NCBI RefSeq assembly: GCF_000308795.1
Contig: NZ_BAGK01000025.1
Location: 31,042 to 95,041 of the forward strand
Length of the DNA: 64,000 nt
From: Nocardia thailandica NBRC 100428
GTDB lineage: Bacteria > Actinomycetota > Actinomycetes > Mycobacteriales > Mycobacteriaceae
Direction: 5' to 3'
This document shows, in pieces, positions 19,878 through 29,463 of this stretch. Position 1 is the stretch's first letter. The number at the start of each line of letters is the position of its first letter. The notes under the pieces are model-generated. The model did no database searches, was not told the DNA's origin, and saw only the letters and a program-made list of their open reading frames with translations. The position numbers and the translations under genes were made by a program.

Positions 19878-20837
19878 GTGCGTCGAACTGGTGTTGCTGC
19901 TTCTGTGCTGGCATGTGCTCTCGGTCTGCTCGCGCCCGTGGTCGCGCACCCCGCCCCGGCGTCCGCCGCGGCGATCATCGGCTCCACCGAACTATCGCCG
20001 ACCCGCACCGCCATCACGGTCGACTCGCCCGCCATGGGCCGCCCCATCGACCTGCAGGTGCTGCATCCCGCCGGCGGCGGTTCGCGCGGCACCTTCTACC
20101 TGCTCGACGGGCTCGACCCCGGGGTCGGGCAGAGCACCTGGACGAACGCCACCGACGCGGAGGCGTTCTTCCGCACCAAGAACGTCAACGTGGTGCTGCC
20201 GATCGGGGGCCAGGCCAGCTATTACACCGACTGGATCACCGACGATCCGCGCTTCGGCCGCTACAAGTGGGAGACCTTCCTGACCCAGGAACTCCCCGGC
20301 CTGATCGACGCGCGATTCGACGGCAACGGCGTCAACGGCATCGGCGGACTGTCGATGGGCGGCAACGGTGCCTACATCCTCGCCGCCCGGCACCCCGGCC
20401 TCTACCGGGCCGTCGCGGGCTACAGCGCCTGCCCCGACATCGCCATGGCGGCGGGCGCGATGATGTTCTCGATCGTGCGCAGCGGCGGCAACCCCGGCAA
20501 CATGTGGGGTGCGCCGGGCAGCCCGGAGTGGGCCGCGCACGACCCCGCCCTGATGATCGAGCGCCTGCGCGGCAAGGCGCTCTACCTGTCCACCGGCACC
20601 GGCATCCCCGGCCCGCACGAGGCGGAGCTGAAACCCCAGCTGGCGGAGAACATCTTCCTCGGCGGCCCGCTCGAGCTCGGCGTCAACACCTGCATGGTCG
20701 CCTTCGATCAGCGCCTGCGCGCCGCGGGCATCGGTGCCGACATCGACTACCACCCGGTCGGCACGCACTCCTGGTCGTACTGGCAGGACGCGCTGCACGC
20801 CTCCTGGCCGACCATCGGGTCCGCGCTCGGCGCCTGA
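19878..20837 (+). CDS. secreted esterase, Ag85/mycolyltransferase-like
   Basis: 319 residues. A Sec signal peptide (about 1-30, ending A-P-A-S-A) precedes an esterase-D type alpha/beta-hydrolase domain. Catalytic Ser159 lies in G-L-S-M-G-G and His297 in G-T-H-S-W-S-Y-W, as in the antigen 85 family that transfers mycolic acids to trehalose and arabinogalactan. The GTG start has GGAGGG seven bases upstream; the earlier start at 19839 lacks one. True mycolyltransferase activity is an inference. Confidence 0.9.
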   Translation: MRRTGVAASVLACALGLLAPVVAHPAPASAAAIIGSTELSPTRTAITVDSPAMGRPIDLQVLHPAGGGSRGTFYLLDGLDPGVGQSTWTNATDAEAFFRTKNVNVVLPIGGQASYYTDWITDDPRFGRYKWETFLTQELPGLIDARFDGNGVNGIGGLSMGGNGAYILAARHPGLYRAVAGYSACPDIAMAAGAMMFSIVRSGGNPGNMWGAPGSPEWAAHDPALMIERLRGKALYLSTGTGIPGPHEAELKPQLAENIFLGGPLELGVNTCMVAFDQRLRAAGIGADIDYHPVGTHSWSYWQDALHASWPTIGSALGA

Positions 20838-20853
20838 GCATCCGCGCACGAAT

Positions 20854-20889
20854 CCCCGTACGCGGTGGTACTTTTCACCGCGTATGGGG
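20854..20889 (+). terminator. hairpin terminator after the secreted esterase
   Basis: A 14-bp stem (CCCCGTACGCGGTG with CACCGCGTATGGGG, one G-U pair) and an eight-base loop containing four T, beginning 17 bases after the stop codon. Confidence 0.65.
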
Positions 20890-20909
20890 AGTCGGCGTTG
20901 GAGTGATCG

Positions 20910-21788
20910 GTGACGGACCAGGGGTGGGAACCCGATTCGGTGTGGCAGCGGCCACCCGCCGGGCAGCGGCTGTACGAGAGTGCGCCGCAGGCGCATCCGG
21001 GCCCGCCCGAACCGATCCGCGACACGGGCCCGGCACCGAAGCGGCCGGTCCGCGCGGGCACGCTGTCGGTGCGCGCCGCGCTCCTGCTCCTCGGGGCACT
21101 GATCCTGCTGATCGCCGGGGGCACCGTCGCGCTGCACGCCTCGCCGGTGCGCGGGGGCGGCGCCCGCTCCGCGATCGTCTCGACCGCGCCCGCCGTGACC
21201 ACGACGCCCCGCGCCCCGGCGACGACCTCGGAAGCGGTCGTCGCCGCCGTCGTCCCCGGGTTCCAGGGCGTGGCGGTGCGGTCGCGCGGCATCGCCTACG
21301 ACGTGCCCGCAGGCTGGGTGGTCGACGAGCCGGGCGTCATCCGGGGCTACGAGACGCCCGGCGGCGGCCGGGTCTCCGGCGTCGGCGCCACCACCGACGG
21401 CAAGTACTACTGCGAGAAGTCCACCCGCACGGTCACGTTCGTCAACCGTCGGCCCGACGCCCCGGGGCTCGCCGCGGCGGCCGCCCAGGTCGGGACCGAT
21501 GTGGCCCAGCTCGGCTTCGACAGCTCCGGCTGGACCCGCCGCGCGTCCCCGCCCGCGGCCCTCACCACCGGCTCGGGGATCGCCGGTCAGTATGTCGAGA
21601 CCTCGGGCACCTGGCTGCACGGGCACGCGGGCTGCGCGGCCGTCGAGTTCTCGGCCTACACCTTCGCCTTCGCCGGGCCGACGGATCCGCAGCTCGTGCT
21701 GGTGATCGCCGCCGCGCGGGGCGTCCCCGGCGAGGTCACGCCCGACCTGGCCCGGCGGATCTTCGGCAGCGTGCGCCTCGCGGGCTGA
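20910..21788 (+). CDS. single-pass membrane protein of unknown function
   Basis: 292 residues. A hydrophilic Pro-rich N-terminus, one membrane helix (about 54-77), a Thr/Pro-rich linker and a C-terminal outer domain of about 190 residues with three cysteines that could form disulfides. The architecture resembles Nocardia surface proteins with a conserved extracellular domain. GTG start; no function can be assigned. Confidence 0.8.
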   Translation: MTDQGWEPDSVWQRPPAGQRLYESAPQAHPGPPEPIRDTGPAPKRPVRAGTLSVRAALLLLGALILLIAGGTVALHASPVRGGGARSAIVSTAPAVTTTPRAPATTSEAVVAAVVPGFQGVAVRSRGIAYDVPAGWVVDEPGVIRGYETPGGGRVSGVGATTDGKYYCEKSTRTVTFVNRRPDAPGLAAAAAQVGTDVAQLGFDSSGWTRRASPPAALTTGSGIAGQYVETSGTWLHGHAGCAAVEFSAYTFAFAGPTDPQLVLVIAAARGVPGEVTPDLARRIFGSVRLAG

Positions 21789-21897
21789 GCACCGGAGCGG
21801 ACATCGCCGCCGGGCCGGACGTGGATCCGGATCACGCGCCCGGCCGTCGCCCGCGGGAAGCCGCGCCGCGGGCCCGCCACGCGCGGCGAACGTGGGA

Positions 21898-22932
21898 TCA
21901 ACCGTGTCGCCTGCGGGCGCCGACGACGACCGCGCCCGCGACGACCACGGCCGACAGTCCGGCGACGATCAGCACGTAACCGGCGGGCAGGCCGAGGATG
22001 TCGACGTACTCCCGGGCGACGTAGTGGTCGCGCACCGGGTCGTCGGTCGGCGCGGCGGCGAAGGTGAAGTCGGTGGTGATGGCCGCCGGGCGCGGCACCG
22101 AGACCGCGAGCTCGGTGAGGTAGGTGTGGGTGGGCGGCGCGAGCGCGGCCAGCGCGGGCGCGCCCGACAGGTCGACCCGGCCCGCGAAGGCGGTGCGGGT
22201 GCTCTGGGTCGCGGCGTCGGCGTCCGTGCGGGCGAGGCGGTGCTCGCCGAGCAGGTAGAGCCGGACCGACTGGGCCGCCGTGGCCGCCGCGGACATGCGC
22301 ATCGGGTAGACGAAGCGGTCGGTGTCGAAGGCGAACGCCACGGGGTCGAGGGCGCCGGTGAGGGCAGTGCTGCCGGTGAGGCGAAGGGCGACGAAGGACC
22401 AGCCCTCGCGCAGGTACGGGTCGAGGGTGGCGGTGACCTCCGGCTTCATCGTGTACCCGTGCTCGTCGAGCCAGGCGCGCAGGCCGGTGAGGTCGCCGCC
22501 GGACAGGGTGGTCGCCTCCAGCGGGCCGAGCCGGACCTGGTCGTGCACGGTCGGGGCGCCGCCCGGGGCGCCCGCGCTCGCGCCGTCGAAGCCCGGCGAG
22601 CCGAACCAGTCGGTCTCGGTGACCCGCTCCGGCGCGGTCAGCCGGGCCAGTTCGCCGAACACCGCGGCGTCTCCCGCGCGCACCGTGGCCGGTGTCGGGG
22701 TCGGCACGATCAGGGCCGCCCGGTCGCCGTCGAACCGCATGTCGAGCCGCATGAGGACGGTCTCGCGCCGACCGTCCCAGCTCGCCACGGCGGTCTCGCC
22801 GCCGACCGTGGCCCGGTCGCCCGCGCTCACCACGCCGCCGCAGGCGCAGGCCCGGGCGGGCGCCGCGGCCGCGCCCGCGGACAGCAGCCCGGCGACCGAG
22901 AACAGCACCGCGACCGCATACCCCACCCGCAT
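21898..22932 (-). CDS. DUF2330 domain protein, secreted and C-terminally anchored
   Basis: 344 residues. A signal peptide leads to a Cys-rich start of the mature part (A-C-A-C-G-G), a DUF2330 domain filling most of the length, and a C-terminal membrane helix with an R-R-R tail. The likely topology is an outer-facing domain tethered at the C-terminus. The ATG follows TATGCT and six bases, so it is probably leaderless; this rejects the much longer antisense frame running to 25230. Function unknown. Confidence 0.85.
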   Translation of the reverse strand: MRVGYAVAVLFSVAGLLSAGAAAAPARACACGGVVSAGDRATVGGETAVASWDGRRETVLMRLDMRFDGDRAALIVPTPTPATVRAGDAAVFGELARLTAPERVTETDWFGSPGFDGASAGAPGGAPTVHDQVRLGPLEATTLSGGDLTGLRAWLDEHGYTMKPEVTATLDPYLREGWSFVALRLTGSTALTGALDPVAFAFDTDRFVYPMRMSAAATAAQSVRLYLLGEHRLARTDADAATQSTRTAFAGRVDLSGAPALAALAPPTHTYLTELAVSVPRPAAITTDFTFAAAPTDDPVRDHYVAREYVDILGLPAGYVLIVAGLSAVVVAGAVVVGARRRHG

Positions 22933-23019
22933 GGCACGAGCATAGCGACCGGCCGCGCCGGGCGCGGGCCGTCGACGAGTCGGCGGGACCGCTCGGCCCG
23001 CGACGACTACGGTGGACCC

Positions 23020-25170
23020 ATGGCAGGCGAGAATCGGGTGGTAACGGCGGAGCCGATCGCGAAGAAGGTGCCCACCGAGCGGACGTACCACGGCGACGTG
23101 TTCGTCGACGAGTACGAATGGCTCCGGGACAAGGACAACCCCGAGGTCATCGCGTACCTGGAGGAGGAGAACGCCTACACCGAGGCGCGCACGGCCCACC
23201 TGCAGCCGTTGCGGGACAAGATCTTCGACGAGATCAAGTCGCGCACCCAGGAGACCGACCTGTCGGTGCCGACCCGGATCGGCGACTTCTGGTACTACTC
23301 GCGCAGCTTCGAGGGCAAGCAGTACCGCTCGACGTGCCGCTGTCCCATCGACGCGACCGCCGAGGGCCTCGACGCCTGGTCGCCGCCGGTGCTGGAGACC
23401 GGCGTCGCGATCGAGGGCGAGGAGGTCCTGCTCGACATGAACGTGCTCGCCGAGGGCCTGGAGTTCATCCAGCTCGGCGCGGCGACGGTCAGCCACGACG
23501 GCGCCCTGCTGGCGTACTCGGTCGACACCACCGGCGACGAGCGCTACACCCTGCGCGTGAAGGACCTGCGCACCGGCGAGCTGCTGCCCGACGAGATCAG
23601 CGGCACCGCGGGCGGCGCGGTCTGGTCCCTGGACGGCACGCACCTCTTCTATCAGACGGTCAACGAGTCGTGGCGTCCCGACACCGTCTGGCGGCACCGG
23701 ATCGGCACCAGCCACGACGACGACGTGGTCGTCTTCCACGAGGAGGACGAGCGCTACTGGGTGAGCATCGCGCCGAGCCGCTCCGAGCGCTACCTGTTCA
23801 TCGTGCTCGGTTCGAAGATCACCTCGGAGTACTGGGCGCTCGAATCCGACCGTCCCGAAGGCGAATTCCGCGTCGTGCTGCCGCGCCGGGAGGGCGTGGA
23901 CTACTCCGTCGAGCACGCGGTGATCGGCGGCGAGGACCGCTTCCTGATCCTGCACAACGACGTGGTCGACGGCGAGAAGGCCGAGAACTTCGTCCTCGCC
24001 GAGGCCCCGGTCGCCGACCCGGCGAACATGACTCTGCTGATCGGCCACCGCCACGACGTCCGGCTCGAGGACATCGACGCGTTCCGGGACTTCCTCGTGC
24101 TCGGCTACCGCCGCGACGCGCAGTCCCGGCTCGCGGTGTGGCCGCTGACCGCCGAGGGCTACGGCGAGCGCGTCGAGCTGGACTTCGGGCTCGAATTGTT
24201 CACCGTCGGTACGGGTTCCAGCCCGGAGTGGGAGCAGCCGACCGTCCGGGTCGGGGTCACCTCCTTCATCACCCCGATGCGGGTGTTCGACTACGTGCCC
24301 GCCAGCGGCGAACTGCTGCTGCGCAAGGAGGACGCGGTCCTCGGCGGCTTCGACCCCGACGCCTACGAGCAGCACCGCCTGTGGGCGGTGGCCTCCGACG
24401 GCACCCGCATCCCGATCTCGCTGGTCCAGCGCAAGGATCACGGCGAGGGCCCGAAGCCGTTGCTGCTCTACGGGTACGGCGCCTACGAGGTCAACATCGA
24501 TCCGAGTTTCTCGGTCTCGCGGCTCTCGCTGCTCGACCGCGGCATGGCGTTCGCGGTCGCGCACGTGCGCGGCGGCGGCGAGATGGGCAGGCAGTGGTAC
24601 GAGCAGGGCAAGACCGGGGCCAAGAAGAACACCTTCACCGACTTCGTCTCCTGCGCGGCGCATCTCGTCGACGAGGGCATCACGGCGCCGCACCTGCAGG
24701 TCGCCGAGGGCGGTAGCGCGGGCGGCCTGCTGATGGGCGCGGTGGCCAACCTCGCGCCCGACCTGTTCGCCGCGATCCTGACCAACGTGCCGTTCGTCGA
24801 CCCGCTCACCTCGATCCTCGACCCGGACCTGCCGCTGACGGTGATCGAATGGGACGAGTGGGGCAACCCGATCGCGGACCCGCAGGTCTACGCGTACATG
24901 AAGTCGTACTCGCCCTACGAGAACGTCGCCGCCGTCGACTACCCGGCCATCCTGGCCACCACCGGACTCAACGACACCCGCGTGCTCTACGTCGAGCCGG
25001 CCAAGTGGGTGGCCAAGCTGCGCGCCACCAGGACCGGCGACGCCGAACTGCTGCTCAAGACCGAGATGAGCGCCGGACACGGCGGCGTCTCCGGCCGGTA
25101 CGAGAAGTGGAAGGAAGCCGCGTTCGAGTTCGCCTGGGTGCTGGACCAGGTGGGCCTCGCCGACGCCTAG
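23020..25170 (+). CDS. ptrB: oligopeptidase B (S9A serine peptidase)
   Basis: 716 residues. An N-terminal seven-bladed propeller (about 1-420) gates an alpha/beta-hydrolase domain. Catalytic Ser566 lies in G-G-S-A-G-G, Asp in L-N-D-T-R-V and His in G-H-G-G. It cuts short peptides after basic residues in the cytoplasm. TACGGT lies six bases before the ATG. M. tuberculosis ptrB (Rv0781/Rv0782) also lies among purine genes; here the gene is intact rather than split. Confidence 0.93.
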   Translation: MAGENRVVTAEPIAKKVPTERTYHGDVFVDEYEWLRDKDNPEVIAYLEEENAYTEARTAHLQPLRDKIFDEIKSRTQETDLSVPTRIGDFWYYSRSFEGKQYRSTCRCPIDATAEGLDAWSPPVLETGVAIEGEEVLLDMNVLAEGLEFIQLGAATVSHDGALLAYSVDTTGDERYTLRVKDLRTGELLPDEISGTAGGAVWSLDGTHLFYQTVNESWRPDTVWRHRIGTSHDDDVVVFHEEDERYWVSIAPSRSERYLFIVLGSKITSEYWALESDRPEGEFRVVLPRREGVDYSVEHAVIGGEDRFLILHNDVVDGEKAENFVLAEAPVADPANMTLLIGHRHDVRLEDIDAFRDFLVLGYRRDAQSRLAVWPLTAEGYGERVELDFGLELFTVGTGSSPEWEQPTVRVGVTSFITPMRVFDYVPASGELLLRKEDAVLGGFDPDAYEQHRLWAVASDGTRIPISLVQRKDHGEGPKPLLLYGYGAYEVNIDPSFSVSRLSLLDRGMAFAVAHVRGGGEMGRQWYEQGKTGAKKNTFTDFVSCAAHLVDEGITAPHLQVAEGGSAGGLLMGAVANLAPDLFAAILTNVPFVDPLTSILDPDLPLTVIEWDEWGNPIADPQVYAYMKSYSPYENVAAVDYPAILATTGLNDTRVLYVEPAKWVAKLRATRTGDAELLLKTEMSAGHGGVSGRYEKWKEAAFEFAWVLDQVGLADA

Positions 25171-25269
25171 CCCCCGGCGCGACGGTGCCGTCGGCGGACC
25201 GCGCAGTGTTCGTCGCGGTGTCATCGGCACTGCATGCTGTGGACACCTGTGGATGTCACCGTGGGGTGT

Positions 25270-25971
25270 ATGAACGCTGAGGTGATCGTGTCGGTGTCGG
25301 GGATCCGGGACACCACCCGCGAAGCGGCGGCGGATTTCGCCGCCGCCATGGACGAGCGCGGGGTGCCGCTGTCACTGCTGGTCGCGCCTCGGCTCAAGGG
25401 CAAGTACCGGCTGGCCGAGGACGCCGCGACGCTGGCCTGGCTGCGCGGACGGCGCGAGCGGGGCGACGCCATCGTGCTGCACGGCTACGACCAGGCGGCC
25501 ACCAAGCGCCGCCGGGCTGAATTCGCCGCACTGCCCCGGCACGAGGCGCGGTTGCGGCTCACCGCCGCCGACCGGGTGATGGAACAGGTCGCGCTGCGGA
25601 CCCGGCTGTTCGCCGCGCCGCGCTGGAACGCCTCGGCGGGCGCGCTCGCCGCGCTGCCCGAGGCCGGGTTCCGGGTCGCGCTCGGCCTCACCGGCATCCA
25701 CGACCTCGAACGCGGCACCGTCCAGCGCACCCGGGTGTACGGCATCGGCGAGGGTTTCCGCGCCGAACCGTGGTGGTGCCGCGCGCTGGTGATGGGCGCG
25801 GCCCGCACCGCCCGGCGCGGCGGCGTGCTGCGCCTGGCGATCTCGGCGGCCCAGCTGGACCGGCCGGGGCCGCGTCAGGCCGTGCTCGACGCGGTCGACC
25901 TCGCGCTGTACCACGACGCGGTCCCGGCGGTCTACCGCTGGGAGCCGTTCAGCGCGGCCCGGGCGGCGTGA
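25270..25971 (+). CDS. DUF2334 (polysaccharide deacetylase-like) protein
   Basis: 233 residues. Features of DUF2334, a deacetylase-fold family, are the N-terminal V-S-V-S-G-I-R-D strand and H-G-Y-D, plus A-P-R-W-N and a late L-Y-H-D. There is no signal peptide, so it is probably cytoplasmic. The start is the ATG at 25270; an upstream start at 25234 would add 12 residues. Its 3' end overlaps gadB by 23 bases, tail to tail. Confidence 0.82.
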   Translation: MNAEVIVSVSGIRDTTREAAADFAAAMDERGVPLSLLVAPRLKGKYRLAEDAATLAWLRGRRERGDAIVLHGYDQAATKRRRAEFAALPRHEARLRLTAADRVMEQVALRTRLFAAPRWNASAGALAALPEAGFRVALGLTGIHDLERGTVQRTRVYGIGEGFRAEPWWCRALVMGAARTARRGGVLRLAISAAQLDRPGPRQAVLDAVDLALYHDAVPAVYRWEPFSAARAA

Positions 25972-27346
25972 CCGGCACCGCGGGCCGCGCGTCGTGGGTG
26001 AACCCGCCCGCCTCGTCGCGGGTCAGGGAACTGCGCACGGGGTGACGGGCGAGCTGGTCGAGGGCCCGGCGCACGTCGGCCAGCAGCTGGTCGGCCATGT
26101 CGATCGTGAAGCCGTGCCGGAACACCGCGCGCATGATGGTCTCGTCCTGGCGGTCGTGCGGGAGCGGGTAGGCGGCGATGAGCCAGCCTCGGGCGCGCAG
26201 CCGGTCGGACAGGTCGTAGAGGTTGAAGTCCTGCGGGCCGTCGAGCCGCCACGACACCGCGGTGATCCCCGCCGAGGGGTGGCCGTCGTGGATCAGCGTG
26301 AACGGGCCCGCCCCGGCGAGGCCGCGCGCGAAGTGCCTGGCCACCACCGAGATGGCCGACTGCACGCGCGTGTAGCCGGCGCGGCCGAGCCGGATGAACT
26401 CGTAGTACTGGGTGATGGCCTGCCCGCCCGGCCGGGAGAAGTTCAGGTTGAACGTCGGCATCGATCCGCCCAGGTAGTCGACGTCGAAGATCAGCTCGCG
26501 CGGCAGGTCGGCGGCCTCGCGCCAGATCGCCCAGCCGACCCCGAGCGGGGCGAGGCCGGTCTTGTGGCCGGAGGCGTTGATCGACTTCACCCGCGGTAGG
26601 CGGAAGTCCCACACCAGGTCCGGCGCGGTGAACGGGGCGAGGAAGCCGCCGCTGGCCGCGTCGACGTGGATCGGGATGTCGGGCCCGCCCGCGGCGTGCA
26701 GCCGGTCCAGCTCGGCGCTGATCGCCGCAACGTCCTCGAACAGGCCGGTGAAGGTCTGGCCGAAGGTGGGCACCACGGCGATGGTGTTCTCGTCGCAGTG
26801 GGCGGCCAGGTCGTCGGCGTGCAGGGTGTAGCGGTCGCCGCGCAGCGGGATCTGGCGCAGTTCCACGTCGAAGTAGCGGCAGAACTTCTCCCAGCACACC
26901 TGGACCGGGCCCGAGACCAGGTTCGGGGTCCCGGTGCCGCCCGCGGCGCGCCAGCGGAACTTGGCGGCCAGCCCGCCCAGCATGGCCGCCTCGCTGGAAC
27001 CGGTGGTCGAGGTGCCCAGGGTGGACCCCGGGTCGGGCGCGTGCCACAGATCGGCCAGCATGCGCACGCAGCGCTGCTCCAGCGCGGCGGTCTGCGGGTA
27101 TTCGTCCTTGTCGACGATGTTCTTGTCCAGGGATTCGGCCATGAGCCTGCGGGCCTGGTCGTCGACCCAGGTCGTGCAGAAGGTCGCCAGATTCATGCGC
27201 GAGGTGCCGTCGAGCAGCAACTCGTCGTGCACGAGTTCGTAGGCGACCTGGGGAAAGAGTTCGTGTGGCGGAAAACCGCTATGAGGGGACGGCCGGGAAA
27301 GTCCCGGCAGGCTGAAAAGGTCGCCGTTCCCGGCATTCTCGTCCAT
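25949..27346 (-). CDS. gadB: glutamate decarboxylase
   Basis: 465 residues, group II PLP decarboxylase, the usual GadB length. The PLP lysine is Lys262 in S-G-H-K-T-G and Asp229 is in H-V-D-A-A-S-G-G. The N- and C-terminal helices of GadB are present. It converts glutamate to GABA and consumes a proton, conferring acid tolerance when paired with an antiporter. GGGAG lies before the ATG. It is divergent from gadC across a 174-base shared regulatory region. Confidence 0.95.
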   Translation of the reverse strand: MDENAGNGDLFSLPGLSRPSPHSGFPPHELFPQVAYELVHDELLLDGTSRMNLATFCTTWVDDQARRLMAESLDKNIVDKDEYPQTAALEQRCVRMLADLWHAPDPGSTLGTSTTGSSEAAMLGGLAAKFRWRAAGGTGTPNLVSGPVQVCWEKFCRYFDVELRQIPLRGDRYTLHADDLAAHCDENTIAVVPTFGQTFTGLFEDVAAISAELDRLHAAGGPDIPIHVDAASGGFLAPFTAPDLVWDFRLPRVKSINASGHKTGLAPLGVGWAIWREAADLPRELIFDVDYLGGSMPTFNLNFSRPGGQAITQYYEFIRLGRAGYTRVQSAISVVARHFARGLAGAGPFTLIHDGHPSAGITAVSWRLDGPQDFNLYDLSDRLRARGWLIAAYPLPHDRQDETIMRAVFRHGFTIDMADQLLADVRRALDQLARHPVRSSLTRDEAGGFTHDARPAVPVTPPGPR

Positions 27347-27520
27347 TGTTGCTCCCGTCGCCAGGTGTGCCACCGGATTGCTGTGCGAGCATTCCGGCGG
27401 CGATTTCGACAAAAGTGTTGGACAACCACGCGATTCGAGCCTATCGCGCGGATGCCCGGGAGTTACCATGTGCCCGATCGTGCATATCGGATGTGGTTCT
27501 CCCGGCAGGAGGCAGCGCTG
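27347..27520. promoter_or_regulatory. gadB-gadC divergent promoter region
   Basis: 174 bases between two divergent starts, more AT-rich than the genes. It must hold both promoters. No clear palindrome or known acid-response box was identified by eye. Confidence 0.5.
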
Positions 27521-28945
27521 ATGACCGGCACCGCGACAAAGGTCGCGACGACGACGAAATATCTGTCCTGGGTCACGCTGGCACTGATGACCACGAGTTC
27601 GGTCGCCAGCCTCCGCTCGGCCCCGACCATGGCCGTCTACGGATTGGCCTGCGTGTTCCTCTACGTGATTCCGGCGATCCTGTTCCTGCTGCCGACCTCG
27701 CTGGTCGCGGCCGAACTCGCCTCGGGCTGGGACGGGGGTGTCTACAAATGGGTCGGGGACGGGCTGAACAAGCCGCTGGGATTCCTGGCGGTGTGGTGCC
27801 AGTTCGCCATGACGATCTTCTATTACCCCAGCCTGCTGGCCTATGTGGCGAGCACCTTCGCCTACATCATCCATCCGTCGCTGGCGTCGAACGGCCTCTA
27901 CGTCGCGATCGTCATCATCACCGTCTACTGGGCCGGGGTGTACATCTCCTCGCAGGGCACCAAGACCGTCGCGGGCCTGTCGAGCATGGGCCTGGTCATC
28001 GGCACGCTGATCCCCGGCACGCTGCTCGTCGTGCTCGGCCTCGTGTTCCTCGCCCAGGGCAACGCCTCGGCCGCGCCGATGGACTCGGATCATCTGCTGC
28101 CCGCGTGGACCGGCCTGGCCAGCCTGGTGCTGATCGTCAACAACTTCCTCAGCTACGCGGGCATGGAGATGAACGCCGTGCACGTGTCCGCGCTGAAGAA
28201 CCCGGCCCGGGAGTTCCCGAAGGCGATGTTCCTGGCCATGGGCCTGGTGCTGGTCATCTTCATCCTGCCCGCGCTGGCCATCAGCTGGGTGGTCCCGGCG
28301 GCCAGCCTGAGCCTGACCGCGGGCGTCATGCAGGCGTTCGACGGCTTCTTCCAGCACTTCGGGATCGGCTTCCTGACCCCGATCGTCGGCATCGCGCTGG
28401 TCGCGGCGGCCGTCGGCGGCATGCTGACCTGGCTGGCGGGCCCCTCCAAGGGGCTGCTGCTGATCGGCCGGTCCGAGGGTTATCTGCCGCCGTTCCTGAC
28501 CAAACTCAACAAACACGGCGTGCAGCAGAACATGCTCGTCGCGCAGGGTGTGTTCACCACGTTGATCGCGCTGCTGTACGCGTTCATCCCGAATGTGTCG
28601 AGCGCCTACTGGATTCTGTCGGTGATCACCACGCAGGTGTATCTGATCATGTACGTGCTGATGTTCGCCGCCGCCGCGCGATTGCGCCGCGACGATCCGG
28701 ATCATCCGCGCGGATATCGGGCGCCCGCGCTGTACGCCCTGTGTGTGCTGGGCGCGGCGTCGTCGATCGCGGCGTTCGCGATCGGATTCGTGCCGCCCTC
28801 CCAATTCGGCTCCGGTTCGCCCGCGGTCTATGTGCTGATCGTCGGCGCCGGAATGGGAATCGTCGGGCTGCTCATTCCTTATCTCTTCTATCGATTCCGC
28901 AACGACAGCTGGAAACTCGATGTCCCGCAGGAGGCGGCCGCATGA
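27521..28945 (+). CDS. gadC: GadC-like glutamate/GABA antiporter
   Basis: 474 residues with about twelve membrane helices, APC superfamily. Its divergent pairing with gadB implies exchange of external glutamate for internal GABA. The start is fixed by a perfect AGGAGG eight bases upstream; the open frame continues above, but that part overlaps gadB on the other strand. The stop overlaps a 25-codon frame as ATGA. M. tuberculosis has gadB but no obvious gadC next to it, so this arrangement is noteworthy. Confidence 0.9.
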   Translation: MTGTATKVATTTKYLSWVTLALMTTSSVASLRSAPTMAVYGLACVFLYVIPAILFLLPTSLVAAELASGWDGGVYKWVGDGLNKPLGFLAVWCQFAMTIFYYPSLLAYVASTFAYIIHPSLASNGLYVAIVIITVYWAGVYISSQGTKTVAGLSSMGLVIGTLIPGTLLVVLGLVFLAQGNASAAPMDSDHLLPAWTGLASLVLIVNNFLSYAGMEMNAVHVSALKNPAREFPKAMFLAMGLVLVIFILPALAISWVVPAASLSLTAGVMQAFDGFFQHFGIGFLTPIVGIALVAAAVGGMLTWLAGPSKGLLLIGRSEGYLPPFLTKLNKHGVQQNMLVAQGVFTTLIALLYAFIPNVSSAYWILSVITTQVYLIMYVLMFAAAARLRRDDPDHPRGYRAPALYALCVLGAASSIAAFAIGFVPPSQFGSGSPAVYVLIVGAGMGIVGLLIPYLFYRFRNDSWKLDVPQEAAA

Positions 28946-29019
28946 ACGGTCACCGGCCGGGGGCGGCAGCCCGGCACCACCACGCAGGCCGCCCGATCGC
29001 GCGAAAGGAGACGGCGTGA
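28942..29019 (+). CDS. 25-codon coupling frame between gadC and the next gene
   Basis: The ATG overlaps the gadC stop (ATGA), and its TGA overlaps the following GTG start. The peptide is basic and His/Arg-rich (MNGHRPGAAARHHHAGRP...). It may be a real small protein or only a device passing ribosomes to the next gene, although the next gene has its own AAAGGAG site. Confidence 0.3.
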   Translation: MNGHRPGAAARHHHAGRPIARKETA

Positions 29020-29453
29020 GTACCGGAGACGCTCCCGAACACAAGCGGCGCTGGATCTATGTCACCGCCGGCGTCGTGCTCGTGGTGTTCGCGCTGATCG
29101 GCGTGTTCACCTTCGCCGGCATCCACGAGGACGCGAAGGCGCACGACAAGGCCGAGCAGTTGCGGCAGTCGCTGATCCAGGCGGGATTGCCCGCGCCCTC
29201 GGCGGATCTGCTGGAGAATTCGCTCGGCACCGACGGCGGCGCGGTCTGCCAGGACCCCGACGCCGCGCTGACCAAGGCCCGGTACCAGGCCTCGATCACC
29301 AACGGGGCGAGCGGGCCCGGCAGCAGGCCGGTCATCGGGGACAACAAGGTCACCCAGGCCGTCGCGCTGACCATCGCCGTGTACTGCCCGGACGAGCTGC
29401 CCGGGTACCTCAGCCATATCGATTCGCTCGATCTCGACGACACCACGAAGTGA
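29016..29453 (+). CDS. small single-pass membrane protein of the gad cluster
   Basis: 145 residues from a GTG with AAAGGAG five bases upstream. One membrane helix (about 12-36) is followed by a DUF732-like outer domain with two cysteines (near C-Q-D and Y-C-P). Proteins of this size are common, uncharacterised exported proteins in mycolic-acid bacteria. It sits in the gadC transcription unit and precedes the peptidase by ten bases. The role is unknown. Confidence 0.8.
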   Translation: MSTGDAPEHKRRWIYVTAGVVLVVFALIGVFTFAGIHEDAKAHDKAEQLRQSLIQAGLPAPSADLLENSLGTDGGAVCQDPDAALTKARYQASITNGASGPGSRPVIGDNKVTQAVALTIAVYCPDELPGYLSHIDSLDLDDTTK

Positions 29454-29463
29454 GGCGACCGGA

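Noticed and set aside
21898..25230. Continuous minus-strand frame of 1110 codons
   Set aside because: The upper two thirds is the antisense of ptrB, with the Arg/Gly/Val/Asp-rich composition typical of high-GC shadow frames. Only the DUF2330 gene (21898-22932), with its own leaderless promoter, is real.
25949..29044. Continuous minus-strand frame of 1031 codons
   Set aside because: It runs through the antisense of gadC. GadB begins at 27346, where its recognisable sequence starts; the rest is shadow.
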